NCBI RefSeq assembly: GCF_000935125.1
Contig: NZ_JRKI01000026.1
Span: forward strand, 186,001 to 250,000
From: Streptomyces natalensis ATCC 27448
Lineage (GTDB): Bacteria; Actinomycetota; Actinomycetes; Streptomycetales; Streptomycetaceae
DNA: 64,000 bases
Direction: 5' to 3'
Positions 33,327 to 42,307 of this stretch are shown here, in pieces. The stretch's first letter is position 1; the number at the start of each line of letters is the position of its first letter. The notes beneath the pieces are model-generated. The model did not search any database. It was not told where the DNA came from and saw only the letters and a list, made by a program, of their open reading frames with translations. The position numbers were made by a program, and so were the translations under genes.

Positions 33327-33635
33327 ATGCTGCCACCGGAACTGCCGCCGCTGCCCGCGCTGACGCGAGCCGAGGGTGAGGTGATCGACCGCTATCTGGA
33401 GGTCGTGGATCTGCTGGGCCGGATCAATCCGGCGCGCAGCGGCGGCACTTACAGCTCGCTGCGCGCGGCCCAGGCGCTGGTCCGCTCGGCGGCCGCGCTG
33501 CGCGAGGCACTGACGTTGATGCACAGCCGGGGCGAGAGCGAACTGCACACCGCGACGCTGACCCGCGCGCTACGGGTCCTGGACGGCGAACGCCGCGCCG
33601 GACTCGTCGCGGTGCCACCGCCGTCCGCGCCCTGA
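33327..33635 (+). CDS. Small helical protein co-encoded with clpP
   Basis: 102-residue mostly helical protein (LTRAEGEVIDRYLEVVDLLG, YSSLRAAQALVRSAAALREA, TATLTRALRVLDGERRAGL) with no motif I recognise and no signal peptide. It begins 6 bp after the clpP stop, so it is probably co-translated. It might be an adaptor or regulator of that ClpP, but this is only positional. Confidence 0.7.
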   Translation: MLPPELPPLPALTRAEGEVIDRYLEVVDLLGRINPARSGGTYSSLRAAQALVRSAAALREALTLMHSRGESELHTATLTRALRVLDGERRAGLVAVPPPSAP

Positions 33636-33819
33636 ATCCGACACGCGGCGTACCCGACGGGCCCGGACGGCGTAGCAGGTGTGCCCGCGGCGAGAGGGCG
33701 ACAACTTGCAGAACACGCCCGCACGTCGTCCGGCAGGCGACGCGTCGCCGCTGGTCCCGGCGTCGGCGGTCGCGACGAACCACTCGAGAAATCCGGCATA
33801 AGCCACCTTTTGGATCAAA

Positions 33820-33835
33820 TGTGACCAATGTCACA
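33820..33835. promoter_or_regulatory. Crp (cAMP receptor protein) binding site
   Basis: TGTGACCAATGTCACA is a perfect TGTGA-N6-TCACA palindrome, the consensus bound by bacterial Crp including the Streptomyces protein. It lies about 300 bp upstream of the NlpC/P60 gene and about 100 bp before the riboswitch, where the promoter of the riboswitch transcript must be. Confidence 0.75.
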
Positions 33836-33929
33836 CAGTGGTGTAACAAAGCATTTCTTGCCGGATTTTGGACGGTGAGGGCGTGAAGATCCCTCCACGA
33901 CAAGACCCCGCCACAGCGACGGGGCGGTC

Positions 33930-34117
33930 CGGACGGACGCCGAATCCTGCCGACGTCCGGATGTCAGGTCGATGCAGTGTGGACCGGCAGGAGCGGAGGA
34001 ACCGAGCACGACGGGGCCGCGGCCTTCGGGCCGACGCGCTCCTTGGGGTGAAGCCGTACGCACGGCCGGGCATTCTTCGCCTGCCCGAACCCGACAGGTC
34101 ACCCTTCGCAGGCGGCT
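33930..34117 (+). promoter_or_regulatory. ydaO-yuaA type c-di-AMP riboswitch
   Basis: The leader shows ydaO-motif blocks in order: CGCCGAATCCTGCCGAC (33939 on), GGCAGGAGCGGAGGAACCGA (about 33989-34008), CCTTGGGGTGAAGCC (about 34043), GCCGGGC, and CCCGAACCCGACAGGTCACC (about 34084-34103) ending GCAGGCG. In Streptomyces this riboswitch precedes genes for cell-wall hydrolases (rpfA, NlpC/P60) and shuts them off at high c-di-AMP. It ends about 15 nt before the start codon. Confidence 0.87.
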
Positions 34118-34132
34118 GACGAAGGGTTGCGC

Positions 34133-34606
34133 ATGAGCGTGCGCAGGCATCTGCCGAATCTGCTGGCTCGCGCCGGCACCGTCTCCGCCCTGACGATGGT
34201 CACCGTCGCGGGCACCACCCTGGCCCCGGGAACGGCCCAGGACGCCGACGCCGCCGCCATCTCCGCCAAGGCCCTGCGGATCGCGGCCTCCAAGCGCGGC
34301 TCCCCCTATCAGTGGGGCGCCCAGGGCCCCTACCGCTTCGACTGCTCGGGGCTGACCCGCTACTCGTTCAAGCACGCGGGGAAGATGCTGCCCCGCACCG
34401 CCGCCGCGCAGTACAACCACATCAGCCATGTCTCCCGCGCGGCGCGCAGAAGCGGCGATCTGGTCTTCTTCCACACGGCCCGCGGCGTCTACCACGTCGG
34501 GATCTACGCCGGCCGCGGCCGGATCTGGCATGCGCCCAAGTCGGGTGCGGTGGTGCGGCTGGAGCGGATCTGGAGTTCCGCCGTGTGGTACGGGCGGGTG
34601 GGCTGA
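34133..34606 (+). CDS. Secreted NlpC/P60 cell-wall hydrolase
   Basis: 157-residue extracellular peptidoglycan endopeptidase. ATG 34133; residues 1 to about 40 are a signal peptide (LLARAGTVSALTMVTVAGTT, cleavage near DADA). The NlpC/P60 domain shows YQWGAQGPYRFDCSGL (catalytic Cys), YHVGIYAGRG (catalytic His) and IWHAPKSG. It is controlled by the Crp site and c-di-AMP riboswitch upstream, coupling wall remodelling to germination/second-messenger signals. No extra wall-binding domain is present. Confidence 0.94.
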   Translation: MSVRRHLPNLLARAGTVSALTMVTVAGTTLAPGTAQDADAAAISAKALRIAASKRGSPYQWGAQGPYRFDCSGLTRYSFKHAGKMLPRTAAAQYNHISHVSRAARRSGDLVFFHTARGVYHVGIYAGRGRIWHAPKSGAVVRLERIWSSAVWYGRVG

Positions 34607-34701
34607 GGTCCGCGGCCGATTGTCAGTGGCCGCCGGTACGTTGGCACAGCAACCGGCACTGCGGTGGCCGGCCGCGTGGTGACCGGCCGCGCAGTGGCCT
34701 G

Positions 34702-35424
34702 TCAGGCGAGCACCAGCTCGGCCAGCAGGACGCTGCCCAGGACGGTCAGCAGCGTTCCGGTGGCCGCCTCCAGGGCGCGGGCCACCGGCGGGCGACGCAG
34801 TTGGCCGCCGAGGCGGTCGACGAGCAGTGCCACGGCGGGAAACCACACCGCCGCCATGGCGACGACGATGGCGGCCAGCACCAGGGTGCGGGGCAGCGGG
34901 GGCTGCCCCGCCGGGACGAACTGCGGGAGCAGGCTGAGGAAGAGAACGGGGGCCTTGGGATTGAGCGCATTGGTGAGAAAGCCCTGGCGCAGGCTGTGCG
35001 CGGTGCTCCGGCGGGCCGTCGCACGAGGCCGGGGGCCGTGAGCGGGGACGTCCTGGGCGGGTGCGTTCCCGGCGGGTGCATTCCCGGCGGATCCGCCCTG
35101 CGCCTCAGCGGCGGGCCGCTCCGCGCACGCGGCGGACCACTGCCGTGCGGCGGCGCTCAGCGAACGGATGCCCAGATACAACAGATAGCCGCCGCCCAGC
35201 AGTTGGACGGTCTCGAACAGCGTCGGCACGGCCACCAGCACCGCCGCCAGTCCGGCCACCGCCAGCGCGGTGTGCACCAGCAGTCCGCCGGCGACGCCGA
35301 GCGCGGCCGCCACTCCTGCCCGGCGCGAGTCCAGGGCCTGGCGCACCACGACCGCGAAGTCCGCGCCCGGCAGGGCGACCATGCCCGCGGCGACGGCGGT
35401 GAAAGTCATCAGCTGTCCGTCCAT
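34702..35424 (-). CDS. LysE-family transporter
   Basis: Inner-membrane exporter, 240 residues, with hydrophobic segments AVAAGMVALPGADFAVVVRQ, LGVAGGLLVHTALAVAGLAA and the family signature FLTNALNPKAPVLFLSLLPQ. The central loop is unusually long and Ala/Pro/Arg-rich (residues about 100-140). Exports basic amino acids or homoserine-type compounds in relatives. Divergent from a LysR gene, the lysE/lysG-like arrangement. Confidence 0.9.
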   Translation of the reverse strand: MDGQLMTFTAVAAGMVALPGADFAVVVRQALDSRRAGVAAALGVAGGLLVHTALAVAGLAAVLVAVPTLFETVQLLGGGYLLYLGIRSLSAAARQWSAACAERPAAEAQGGSAGNAPAGNAPAQDVPAHGPRPRATARRSTAHSLRQGFLTNALNPKAPVLFLSLLPQFVPAGQPPLPRTLVLAAIVVAMAAVWFPAVALLVDRLGGQLRRPPVARALEAATGTLLTVLGSVLLAELVLA

Positions 35425-35561
35425 GAGAAGCAGCTTCGCTCCTCAGGGCCTTTAATAGGTACTGGGAATCTTGAGGGTCAGCCCAAAGGGATTCTTAAGG
35501 CTCCGCAGGTGGAGCCGGGGAGGTGAGTCCCGGAAGGCCCGGGGAGGAGGAGGCGCATCGC

Positions 35562-36476
35562 GTGTACGACCCCACCCGGCTGGCCGCCCTCGTGGCGGTG
35601 GCGGAGGCCGGTTCGATCACCCGGGCGGCCGACCGGCTCGGCTACACCGCGCCCGCCCTGTCCCAGCAGCTGGCCAAGCTGGAGCGGGAGGCGGGAGCGG
35701 CGCTGCTGGTGCGTCACCACCGGGGCGCGCGGCTGACGGCGGCCGGTGAGCTGCTGCTCGTACGGGCGCGGCGGGTGCTGGACGAGCTGGACCTTGCGCG
35801 GCACGAGCTGGCGCGGCTGACGGGGCTGTCCGGCGGACGGCTGCGGGTGGGCACGTTCGAGACGGCCGGTACGCATCTGCTGCCGCCCGCGCTCAGCTCG
35901 TTCCGGCGGGCGCACCCGGATGTGGAGCTGAGCGTGACGGAGTTCGTCCCGCCCCAGGAGATGACGGCGGTGGCGCTGGGCGAGGTGGATCTTGCGCTGA
36001 CGCACGAGTATGTGCCCGGCGAGGCGGTGCCGGTGCCGGACGGGGTGCGGCTGGAGCCGCTGCTGACCGAGGAGCTGGTGCTGGTCACGGCCCCCGGCCA
36101 TGCCCTGTCGGCGGGCACCGGGCGGCTCGCGCTGGGCGAACTGGCCGGCCAGCCGCTGGTGAGCATGGCGCCGGCCAATCCCAACCGGCGGGCGGTGGAG
36201 GCGGCGCTGGCGGCCGCCGGGGCCAGTGTGGCGGTGCGCTGTGAGTCCCCGGGCTATGGGGTGGTGTGTGCGCTGGTCAGCGCAGGGATGGGGGTGGCGG
36301 TGGTGCCGGAGATGATGGCGGTCGGTGCGGTGACCCCGTTGGGGATGCGCCGACTGGATCCGCCCGAGCTGCGCCGCACCATCTCGGTGGCCTCCCGCTC
36401 CGGCAGCGGTACCCCGGCCGCGGACACGCTGCGTGCCCTGCTGCACGGCGCGTTCGCCCGCAAGCCGGCGTCCTGA
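35562..36476 (+). CDS. LysR-family regulator of the divergent exporter
   Basis: 304 residues from GTG 35562 with an AGGAGGAGG site. HTH: AEAGSITRAADRLGYTAPAL, SQQLAKLEREAGAALLVRHH; then an LysR substrate domain (GGRLRVGTFETAGTHLLPPA). Divergent from the LysE exporter with a 137-bp promoter region, so it probably activates export in response to the exported metabolite. Confidence 0.92.
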   Translation: MYDPTRLAALVAVAEAGSITRAADRLGYTAPALSQQLAKLEREAGAALLVRHHRGARLTAAGELLLVRARRVLDELDLARHELARLTGLSGGRLRVGTFETAGTHLLPPALSSFRRAHPDVELSVTEFVPPQEMTAVALGEVDLALTHEYVPGEAVPVPDGVRLEPLLTEELVLVTAPGHALSAGTGRLALGELAGQPLVSMAPANPNRRAVEAALAAAGASVAVRCESPGYGVVCALVSAGMGVAVVPEMMAVGAVTPLGMRRLDPPELRRTISVASRSGSGTPAADTLRALLHGAFARKPAS

Positions 36477-36541
36477 AGCGGGCGGGCCGGGCGGCCGGTC
36501 GGTGAGAGGGCCAGGTCGGTGAGAGGGTCAGGCGGCCCCGT

Positions 36542-36970
36542 TCACCCGGCGGCGGCCGTCCACGGCATCGCGATGCTGACCGTCTTCCCGCCGCACGCAC
36601 TGGGCACGACCGAGAGTCGTCCGCCCGCTTCCGCGGCGAGCGAGCGGATGATGACCATGCCCCGCCCGTTGTCCTGCTGGACGGCGGCGGGCAGCCGCTG
36701 CGGCCGGCGCGGAGAGCTGTCGGTGACGCCGACCCGCAGCAGTTCCCCGCGGTCGAGGCGGAGCGCGACGGTGAACGTCGGGGACTTGCCGAAGGTGTGC
36801 AGTACGGCGTTGGTGGCGAGCTCGGAGACGATCAGCCGGACGGTGTCGGCGGTCTCGGCGCCGTCGGGCAGGCCCCAGTCGGCCAGCACCTTCAGCGCAT
36901 GCCGGCGGGCGAGGGCCACGGAGGCCGGGGCGGTCGGCAGGGTGAGTGAGGATTCCTGGTGATCAGCCAT
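36542..36970 (-). CDS. Anti-sigma-factor-like ATP-binding protein (HATPase_c)
   Basis: 142-residue single-domain GHKL ATPase from ATG 36970. N-box VRLIVSELATNAVLHT, G1-like DNGRGMVIIRSLA, and GGKTVSIAMP match the RsbW/SpoIIAB-like serine kinase family that is greatly expanded in Streptomyces. It could bind and phosphorylate an anti-anti-sigma factor; no partner gene is next to it. The frame is open to 37108 with non-homologous sequence. Confidence 0.9.
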   Translation of the reverse strand: MADHQESSLTLPTAPASVALARRHALKVLADWGLPDGAETADTVRLIVSELATNAVLHTFGKSPTFTVALRLDRGELLRVGVTDSSPRRPQRLPAAVQQDNGRGMVIIRSLAAEAGGRLSVVPSACGGKTVSIAMPWTAAAG

Positions 36971-37165
36971 CGCGACGCCGTCCCTTTCCCGCCGGGGCCG
37001 CACCGGATGCCCGGTACGCCTCGGCCTGGTGCTGTGCGCGCCAGAGTGCCACTCCTGCCGCCGCCGTGCGGGCCGATCCGCGGAGATATACGGATTTCTC
37101 TCGCTCAAAGCGGTGAAGTCTGCAACGTCAGACGGTATTTGGGCGACGTCGCCCCGCCGCCGCCC

Positions 37166-38380
37166 TCAGCCGGCCGGTGCGGTGGCGATGATCACGCCCA
37201 CCGCCGTATCGACCTGATCATCCGTCAGGTCGCCCCGCGCGGTGAGCCGCAGCCGGGAGATCCCGTCCGGGACGGACGGCGGCCGGAAGCAGCCGACCGC
37301 GAGCCCGGCCTCGCGGCAGTCGGCCGCCCAGCGGACCGCCTGCTGCGGGGACGGCGCCTGTACGGAGACCACCGCGGCATCCGGCCGTACCGACGGCAGA
37401 CCGGCCGCGGTGAGCCGCGTGTGCAGAGTGGCGGCCACCTCGCGGGCCCGCCGGGAGCGCTGCGGTTCGCGGCGGAGCAGCCGGAGCGCGGCGAGTGCAC
37501 CGCCGGCCGCCGCGGGGGCCAGGCCGGTGTCGAAGATGAACGACCGGGCGGTGTTGACCAGATGCTCGATGACCCGGGCCGGGCCGAGGACCGCGCCGCC
37601 CTGGGAGCCGAGTGCCTTGGAGAGCGTCACGGTGGTCACCACATCGGCGTCCCCGGCGAGCCCGGCGGCCGCCACCGCGCCACGTCCGCCGTCGCCCAGC
37701 ACGCCCAGCCCGTGCGCGTCATCGACGAGGAGCGCGGCACCGTGTGCCCGGCAGGCCGCGGCGAGCGCACCCAGCGGTGCGGCATCGCCGTCCACGGAGA
37801 ACACCGAATCGGTCACGGCCAGCGCCCGCCCCTCATGGCCGGTGAGCGCGGCGCGTACGGCCTCCGGGTCGGCGTGCGGGGTGACCTCCGTACGGGCCCG
37901 GGACAGGCGGCAGCCGTCGATCAGGGAGGCGTGGTTGCCCGCGTCGGAGACGAGGAGGGTGGTGCGGTCGGTGAGCGCGGTGACGGCGGCGAGGTTGGCC
38001 GCATAGCCCGAGGACAGCACCAGCGCCGCCTCGAAGCCGCAGAACGCGGCCAGTTCGGCCTCCAGTTGGGCGTGCAGTTCGGTGCTGCCGGTCACCAGGC
38101 GGGAGCCGGTCGCGCCCGCGCCCCACTGCCGGGCGGCGCGGGCGGCGGCATCGGTGACCTCGGGGTGGCGGGCCAGTCCGAGATAGTCGTTGCCGGCCAG
38201 GTCCAGCAGCGGGGAGGCGGCGGGGCGGGGCCGCAGCGTACGGACCAGCCCGGCGCGCCGGCGGTGGTCGTGCGCCGCGTCGATCCAGTCGAAGGCCGCG
38301 CCGGACACCGGCCGTACGGATCCGGCCGGGGCGGGTGCAACGGCGTCACGGAGCGGCGCGGTGGCTGATTCCTGTGGCAT
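37166..38380 (-). CDS. bioF: 8-amino-7-oxononanoate synthase BioF
   Basis: PLP-dependent alpha-oxoamine synthase making KAPA from pimeloyl thioester and alanine. 404 residues from ATG 38380. Landmarks: GNDYLGLARHPEV, GATGSRLVTGSTELH, VDDAHGLGVLGDGGRG, and the PLP lysine in TLSKALGSQGG. An upstream open frame to 38773 is spurious. Divergent from bioBAD across a 229-bp region that must contain both promoters. Confidence 0.95.
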   Translation of the reverse strand: MPQESATAPLRDAVAPAPAGSVRPVSGAAFDWIDAAHDHRRRAGLVRTLRPRPAASPLLDLAGNDYLGLARHPEVTDAAARAARQWGAGATGSRLVTGSTELHAQLEAELAAFCGFEAALVLSSGYAANLAAVTALTDRTTLLVSDAGNHASLIDGCRLSRARTEVTPHADPEAVRAALTGHEGRALAVTDSVFSVDGDAAPLGALAAACRAHGAALLVDDAHGLGVLGDGGRGAVAAAGLAGDADVVTTVTLSKALGSQGGAVLGPARVIEHLVNTARSFIFDTGLAPAAAGGALAALRLLRREPQRSRRAREVAATLHTRLTAAGLPSVRPDAAVVSVQAPSPQQAVRWAADCREAGLAVGCFRPPSVPDGISRLRLTARGDLTDDQVDTAVGVIIATAPAG

Positions 38381-38609
38381 CGGCGTCCTTGTCTTCCCGG
38401 CCCCGTCGCGCGGCCGCGCATGCCGGCGCCGCCGTGGGTGTGACCACGGAGGGCTGGGTGGAGCTGAAAGTGGAGGTGATTGTGGGCTGTCGATAGACGT
38501 TAGCGGTCGTTCCGCACGGCCACGGTGTGGCGATACACACACCCCGATCGCGGCGCGTTGTGGGAATCCTCCTTGGCCGGGGGCGGTGGCGTAGGCCAGG
38601 ATCAACGCC

Positions 38610-39749
38610 ATGGACCTGCTGAACACACTGGTGGACAAGGGACTGCGGCGCGAGTTGCCGACCCGCGAAGAGGCGCTCGCCGTACTGGCGACCTCCGATG
38701 ACGAGCTGCTCGATGTCGTGGCCGCGGCCGGAAAGGTGCGCCGCCAGTGGTTCGGGCGGCGGGTCAAGCTCAACTATCTGGTCAACCTGAAGTCGGGCCT
38801 GTGCCCCGAGGACTGCTCGTACTGCTCGCAGCGGCTGGGCTCGAAGGCCGAGATCCTCAAGTACACCTGGCTGAAGCCGGATGACGCCTCCAAGGCGGCG
38901 GCCGCCGGGGTGGCGGGCGGCGCCAAGCGGGTCTGCCTGGTGGCCAGCGGGCGCGGGCCGACGGACAAGGACGTCGACCGGGTCTCGGAGACCATCTCCA
39001 CCATCAAGGAGCAGAACGAGGGCGTGGAGGTGTGCGCCTGTCTGGGTCTGCTCTCCGACGGTCAGGCCGAACGGCTGCGCTCGGCGGGGGCAGATGCGTA
39101 CAACCACAACCTCAACACCTCGGAAGCCACGTACGGCGACATCTGCACCACACACGACTTCTCCGACCGGGTCTCCACCGTCCAGCAGGCCCAGGCTGCG
39201 GGGATGTCCGCCTGCTCCGGCCTGATCGCCGGTATGGGCGAGAGCGACGCCGACCTGGTCGATGTGGTCTTCGCCCTGCGCGACCTGGACCCCGACTCCG
39301 TCCCCGTCAACTTCCTGATCCCCTTCGAGGGCACTCCCCTCGCCGAGGAGTGGAACCTCACCCCCCAGCGCGCGCTGCGCATCCTGGCGATGGTGCGGTT
39401 CGTCTGCCCGGACGTCGAGGTACGGCTCGCCGGCGGCCGCGAGGTGCATCTGCGCAGCCTCCAGCCGCTCGCCCTGCACCTGGTCAACTCCATCTTCCTC
39501 GGCGACTATCTGACCAGTGAGGGCCAGGCCGGCAAGGACGATCTGGCGATGATCGCGGACGCCGGGTTCGAGGTCGAGGGCACGGACACCACGACGCTGC
39601 CCGAGCACCGTACGGGCACCGAGGCGGCGGCCCCCGCCGAGGAGGCTCCCGCGGCGGCCGTCCCCGCACCGCCCTCGGACGACACCCGAAGGGACCTGGT
39701 CTCGGTGCGTCGCCGCGGCGCCGGCACCGACCTGCCGCCCAATGCCTGA
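38610..39749 (+). CDS. bioB: Biotin synthase BioB
   Basis: Radical SAM enzyme inserting sulfur into dethiobiotin. CPEDCSYC (residues about 65-72) binds the SAM cluster; KVCLVASGRG-type, YNHNLNTSEATYG and AGMSACSGLIAGMGE segments are conserved. 379 residues: about 50 longer than typical because of an Ala/Pro-rich, probably disordered tail (TGTEAAAPAEEAPAAAVPAP). Overlaps bioA by 8 bp. Confidence 0.97.
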   Translation: MDLLNTLVDKGLRRELPTREEALAVLATSDDELLDVVAAAGKVRRQWFGRRVKLNYLVNLKSGLCPEDCSYCSQRLGSKAEILKYTWLKPDDASKAAAAGVAGGAKRVCLVASGRGPTDKDVDRVSETISTIKEQNEGVEVCACLGLLSDGQAERLRSAGADAYNHNLNTSEATYGDICTTHDFSDRVSTVQQAQAAGMSACSGLIAGMGESDADLVDVVFALRDLDPDSVPVNFLIPFEGTPLAEEWNLTPQRALRILAMVRFVCPDVEVRLAGGREVHLRSLQPLALHLVNSIFLGDYLTSEGQAGKDDLAMIADAGFEVEGTDTTTLPEHRTGTEAAAPAEEAPAAAVPAPPSDDTRRDLVSVRRRGAGTDLPPNA

Positions 39750-41067
39750 GCCGCTCCCCGACCGGGCCGCGGCGCTCACCCCCGACGAACTCCTGGCGCT
39801 CGACCGGCAGCACGTCTGGCATCCGTACGGGCCGATGCCCGGCCGCGCCGAGCCGCTGCTGGTGGAGTCGGCGTCCGGCGTCCGGCTGCGGCTGGCCCGC
39901 CCCGCCGAGGGGCACGGTGAGCTGGTGGACGGGATGTCGTCCTGGTGGTCGGCGGTGCACGGCTACAACCACCCGGTGCTCAACGACGCCGCGCGGGGCC
40001 AGCTGGAGCGGATGAGCCATGTGATGTTCGGCGGGCTCACCCACGAGCCCGCCGTACGCCTGGCCAAACGTCTCGTCGATCTCACCCCGGAGCCGCTGGA
40101 GCATGTCTTCCTGGCCGACTCCGGCTCGGTGTCGGTCGAGGTCGCCGTCAAGATGTGCCTTCAGTACTGGCGCTCGGTGGGCAGGCCGCGCAAACAGCGG
40201 CTGCTGACCTGGCGGGGCGGCTATCACGGCGACACCTGGCAGCCGATGTCGGTCTGCGATCCGGACGGCGGTATGCATGAGCTGTGGCAGGGGGTGCTGC
40301 CGCGGCAGATCTTCGCGGACGCACCGCCGCCCGGCTTCGACACCCCGCCCGATCCGGCCTATCTGACGCATCTGCACGATCTGATCGCCCGGCACGCCGA
40401 CGAGCTGGCCGCGGTGATCGTGGAACCGGTGGTCCAGGGGGCGGGCGGAATGTCCTTCCACTCCCCCGCCTATCTGCGGGCGCTGCGCGAGGCTTGCGAC
40501 GCCCACGACGTCCTGCTCGTCTTCGACGAGATCGCCACCGGCTTCGGCCGTACGGGCGAACTCTTCGCGGCCGGGCACGCCGGCGTCGCACCCGATGTCA
40601 TGTGTCTGGGCAAGGCCCTGACCGGCGGCTATCTCACCCTCGCGGCGACGCTGTGCACGTCCGCGGTCGCCGACGGCATCTCGCAGGGCGAGCTTCCGGT
40701 ACTGGCGCACGGACCGACCTTCATGGGCAACCCGCTGGCCACCGCCGTCGCCGACGCCTCCATCGGTCTGCTGCTGTCCCAGGACTGGGCGCAGCAGGTC
40801 AAACGGATCGAGACCGGGCTGCGGGACGGGCTGGCGGCGGCCGCGGGCGTGGCCGGGGTGCGGGACGTCCGCGTCCTGGGCGCGATCGGCGTCGTCCAGC
40901 TCGACCATGCGGTGGACATGGCGGCCGCGACCCGGGCGGCGGTCCGGGAGGGCGTCTGGCTGCGGCCGTTCCGGGATCTGATCTACACCATGCCGCCGTA
41001 CATCACCGGCGACGACGAGGTGGCACGCATCTGCGCCGCGGTGTGCGCGGCGGCGCGCGAGGGCTAG
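39742..41067 (+). CDS. bioA: Adenosylmethionine-8-amino-7-oxononanoate aminotransferase BioA
   Basis: PLP aminotransferase converting KAPA to DAPA with SAM as amino donor. 441 residues: HVWHPYGPMPGRAEPLLVES, DGMSSWWSAVHGYNHPVLND, GDTWQPMSVCDPDGGMHELW, DEIATGFGRTGELFA, and PLP lysine in CLGKALTGGYLTLAATL. Starts inside the bioB end; followed 21 bp later by bioD. Confidence 0.97.
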   Translation: MPEPLPDRAAALTPDELLALDRQHVWHPYGPMPGRAEPLLVESASGVRLRLARPAEGHGELVDGMSSWWSAVHGYNHPVLNDAARGQLERMSHVMFGGLTHEPAVRLAKRLVDLTPEPLEHVFLADSGSVSVEVAVKMCLQYWRSVGRPRKQRLLTWRGGYHGDTWQPMSVCDPDGGMHELWQGVLPRQIFADAPPPGFDTPPDPAYLTHLHDLIARHADELAAVIVEPVVQGAGGMSFHSPAYLRALREACDAHDVLLVFDEIATGFGRTGELFAAGHAGVAPDVMCLGKALTGGYLTLAATLCTSAVADGISQGELPVLAHGPTFMGNPLATAVADASIGLLLSQDWAQQVKRIETGLRDGLAAAAGVAGVRDVRVLGAIGVVQLDHAVDMAAATRAAVREGVWLRPFRDLIYTMPPYITGDDEVARICAAVCAAAREG

Positions 41068-41088
41068 AGAACCAGGGAGCGACGAGAG

Positions 41089-41790
41089 ATGTCGGTGCTG
41101 TTCGTGACGGGCACGGGCACGGAGATCGGCAAGACCGTGACCACGGCCGCGATCGCCGCGGCGGCGCTCGCCGAGGGCCGTTCGGTGGCGGTGCTCAAAC
41201 CGGCACAGACCGGGGTGGGCGCCGACGAGGCGGGCGATGCGGCGGAGGTCGTGCGGCTGGCGGGTCCGGTCACCACGGCCGAACTCGCCCGCTTTCCCGA
41301 GCCGTTGGCGCCCGCCACGGCCGCCTCCCGGGCCGGGCTGCCCCCGGTGGGCCCGGCCGAGATCGCCGAGGCCGCCGCCAAGCTGGACGCCTCGCACGAC
41401 CTGGTGCTCGTCGAGGGCGCCGGCGGCCTGCTCGTACGCTTCGACGACGAAGGCCACACCCTCGCCGACGCGGCCCGCCTGGCCAAGGCCCCCGTCCTGG
41501 TGGTCACCCAGGCCGGTCTGGGCACCCTCAACGTCACCGCCCTGACCGCCCTGGCCCTGCGCGCGCACGGCCTCCACTGCCCCGGTGTCGTCATCGGCAA
41601 CTGGCCCGCCGAGCCCGACCTCGCCGCCCGCTGCAACCTCACCGATCTGCCCGAGGCCGCGGGCGCCCCGCTCCTGGGCGTGATTCCCCAGGGCTCCGGC
41701 TCCCTGCCGCCGCAGACCTTCCGTACGGCGGCACGGGAGTGGCTGGCACCGGAACTGTGGGGGGCGGGACCGCTGCGCCTGCCGTCCTGA
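41089..41790 (+). CDS. bioD: Dethiobiotin synthetase BioD
   Basis: ATP-dependent carboxylase closing the ureido ring. 233 residues: P-loop GTGTEIGKTVTTAAI (canonical GTDTxxGKT), KPAQTGVG, VEGAGGLLVRF, and VVIGNWPAEP. Last of the bioBAD operon. Confidence 0.95.
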   Translation: MSVLFVTGTGTEIGKTVTTAAIAAAALAEGRSVAVLKPAQTGVGADEAGDAAEVVRLAGPVTTAELARFPEPLAPATAASRAGLPPVGPAEIAEAAAKLDASHDLVLVEGAGGLLVRFDDEGHTLADAARLAKAPVLVVTQAGLGTLNVTALTALALRAHGLHCPGVVIGNWPAEPDLAARCNLTDLPEAAGAPLLGVIPQGSGSLPPQTFRTAAREWLAPELWGAGPLRLPS

Positions 41791-41834
41791 CGCCGGGCCG
41801 GGCCGGTCCGAGGAGGCGGCCGGAGGCGGGGCCG

Positions 41835-42116
41835 TCACACCGTCCAGGTGCGCAGGATGTCGGCGATGGCCCGGACGTCCGCCGTGCCGTCCTTGACGAG
41901 GCGGGCGAGGTCGCGGACCTGCTCGGGGGAGATGGTGACCTTCAGGCCGCCGGCGACGAGGTAGCCGTAGGCGACGGCGGTGGCGAACATCGCGTTCGAG
42001 CGCTCCAACGCCGGTACCTGGAGGAGGAGTTGGAGGAGGGCCGCGGCGCGGTCCTGGGGGTCGGGGTAGACGGGGACGCCGAATATTTCCGCCTCGTGGC
42101 GGCTGACGGCGGCCAC
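41835..42116 (-). CDS. Fic/Doc-like toxin component (start uncertain)
   Basis: Small helical protein of the Streptomyces 'Fic-family toxin component' type: RHEAEIFGVPVYPDPQDRAA, ALERSNAMFATAVAYGYLVA, SPEQVRDLARLVKDGTADVR. Homology-like sequence continues upstream of the GTG at 42116 (LRIDLAWLLLIAERHTPGDP) to about 42206, but no ATG, GTG or TTG is in frame there. So the gene either starts at 42116, uses a rare start, or has lost its start. The canonical Fic motif HPFxxGNGR is not intact. The antitoxin-like gene lies upstream on the same strand. Confidence 0.7.
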   Translation of the reverse strand: MAAVSRHEAEIFGVPVYPDPQDRAAALLQLLLQVPALERSNAMFATAVAYGYLVAGGLKVTISPEQVRDLARLVKDGTADVRAIADILRTWTV

Positions 42117-42307
42117 CAGGGCACCCCAGTCGGTGACCTGGGGGTCTCCGGGGGTGTGGCGTTCGGCGATCAGGAGGAGCCAGGCGAGGTCGATGCGCAG
42201 GGTGATGTCCGCCCCCGGGATGTCCGTGTCGTCCGTGACATGCGTGACGTGCGTGACGTCGGTGATCGTGCCGTGCGTGTCGTCCGCGCTGCGGTGAGGC
42301 CGGGGGG

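Noticed and set aside
39484..41838. A 784-codon minus-strand ORF across bioA/bioD
   Set aside because: Shadow of the biotin genes; low-complexity Arg/Gly/Gln-rich sequence.
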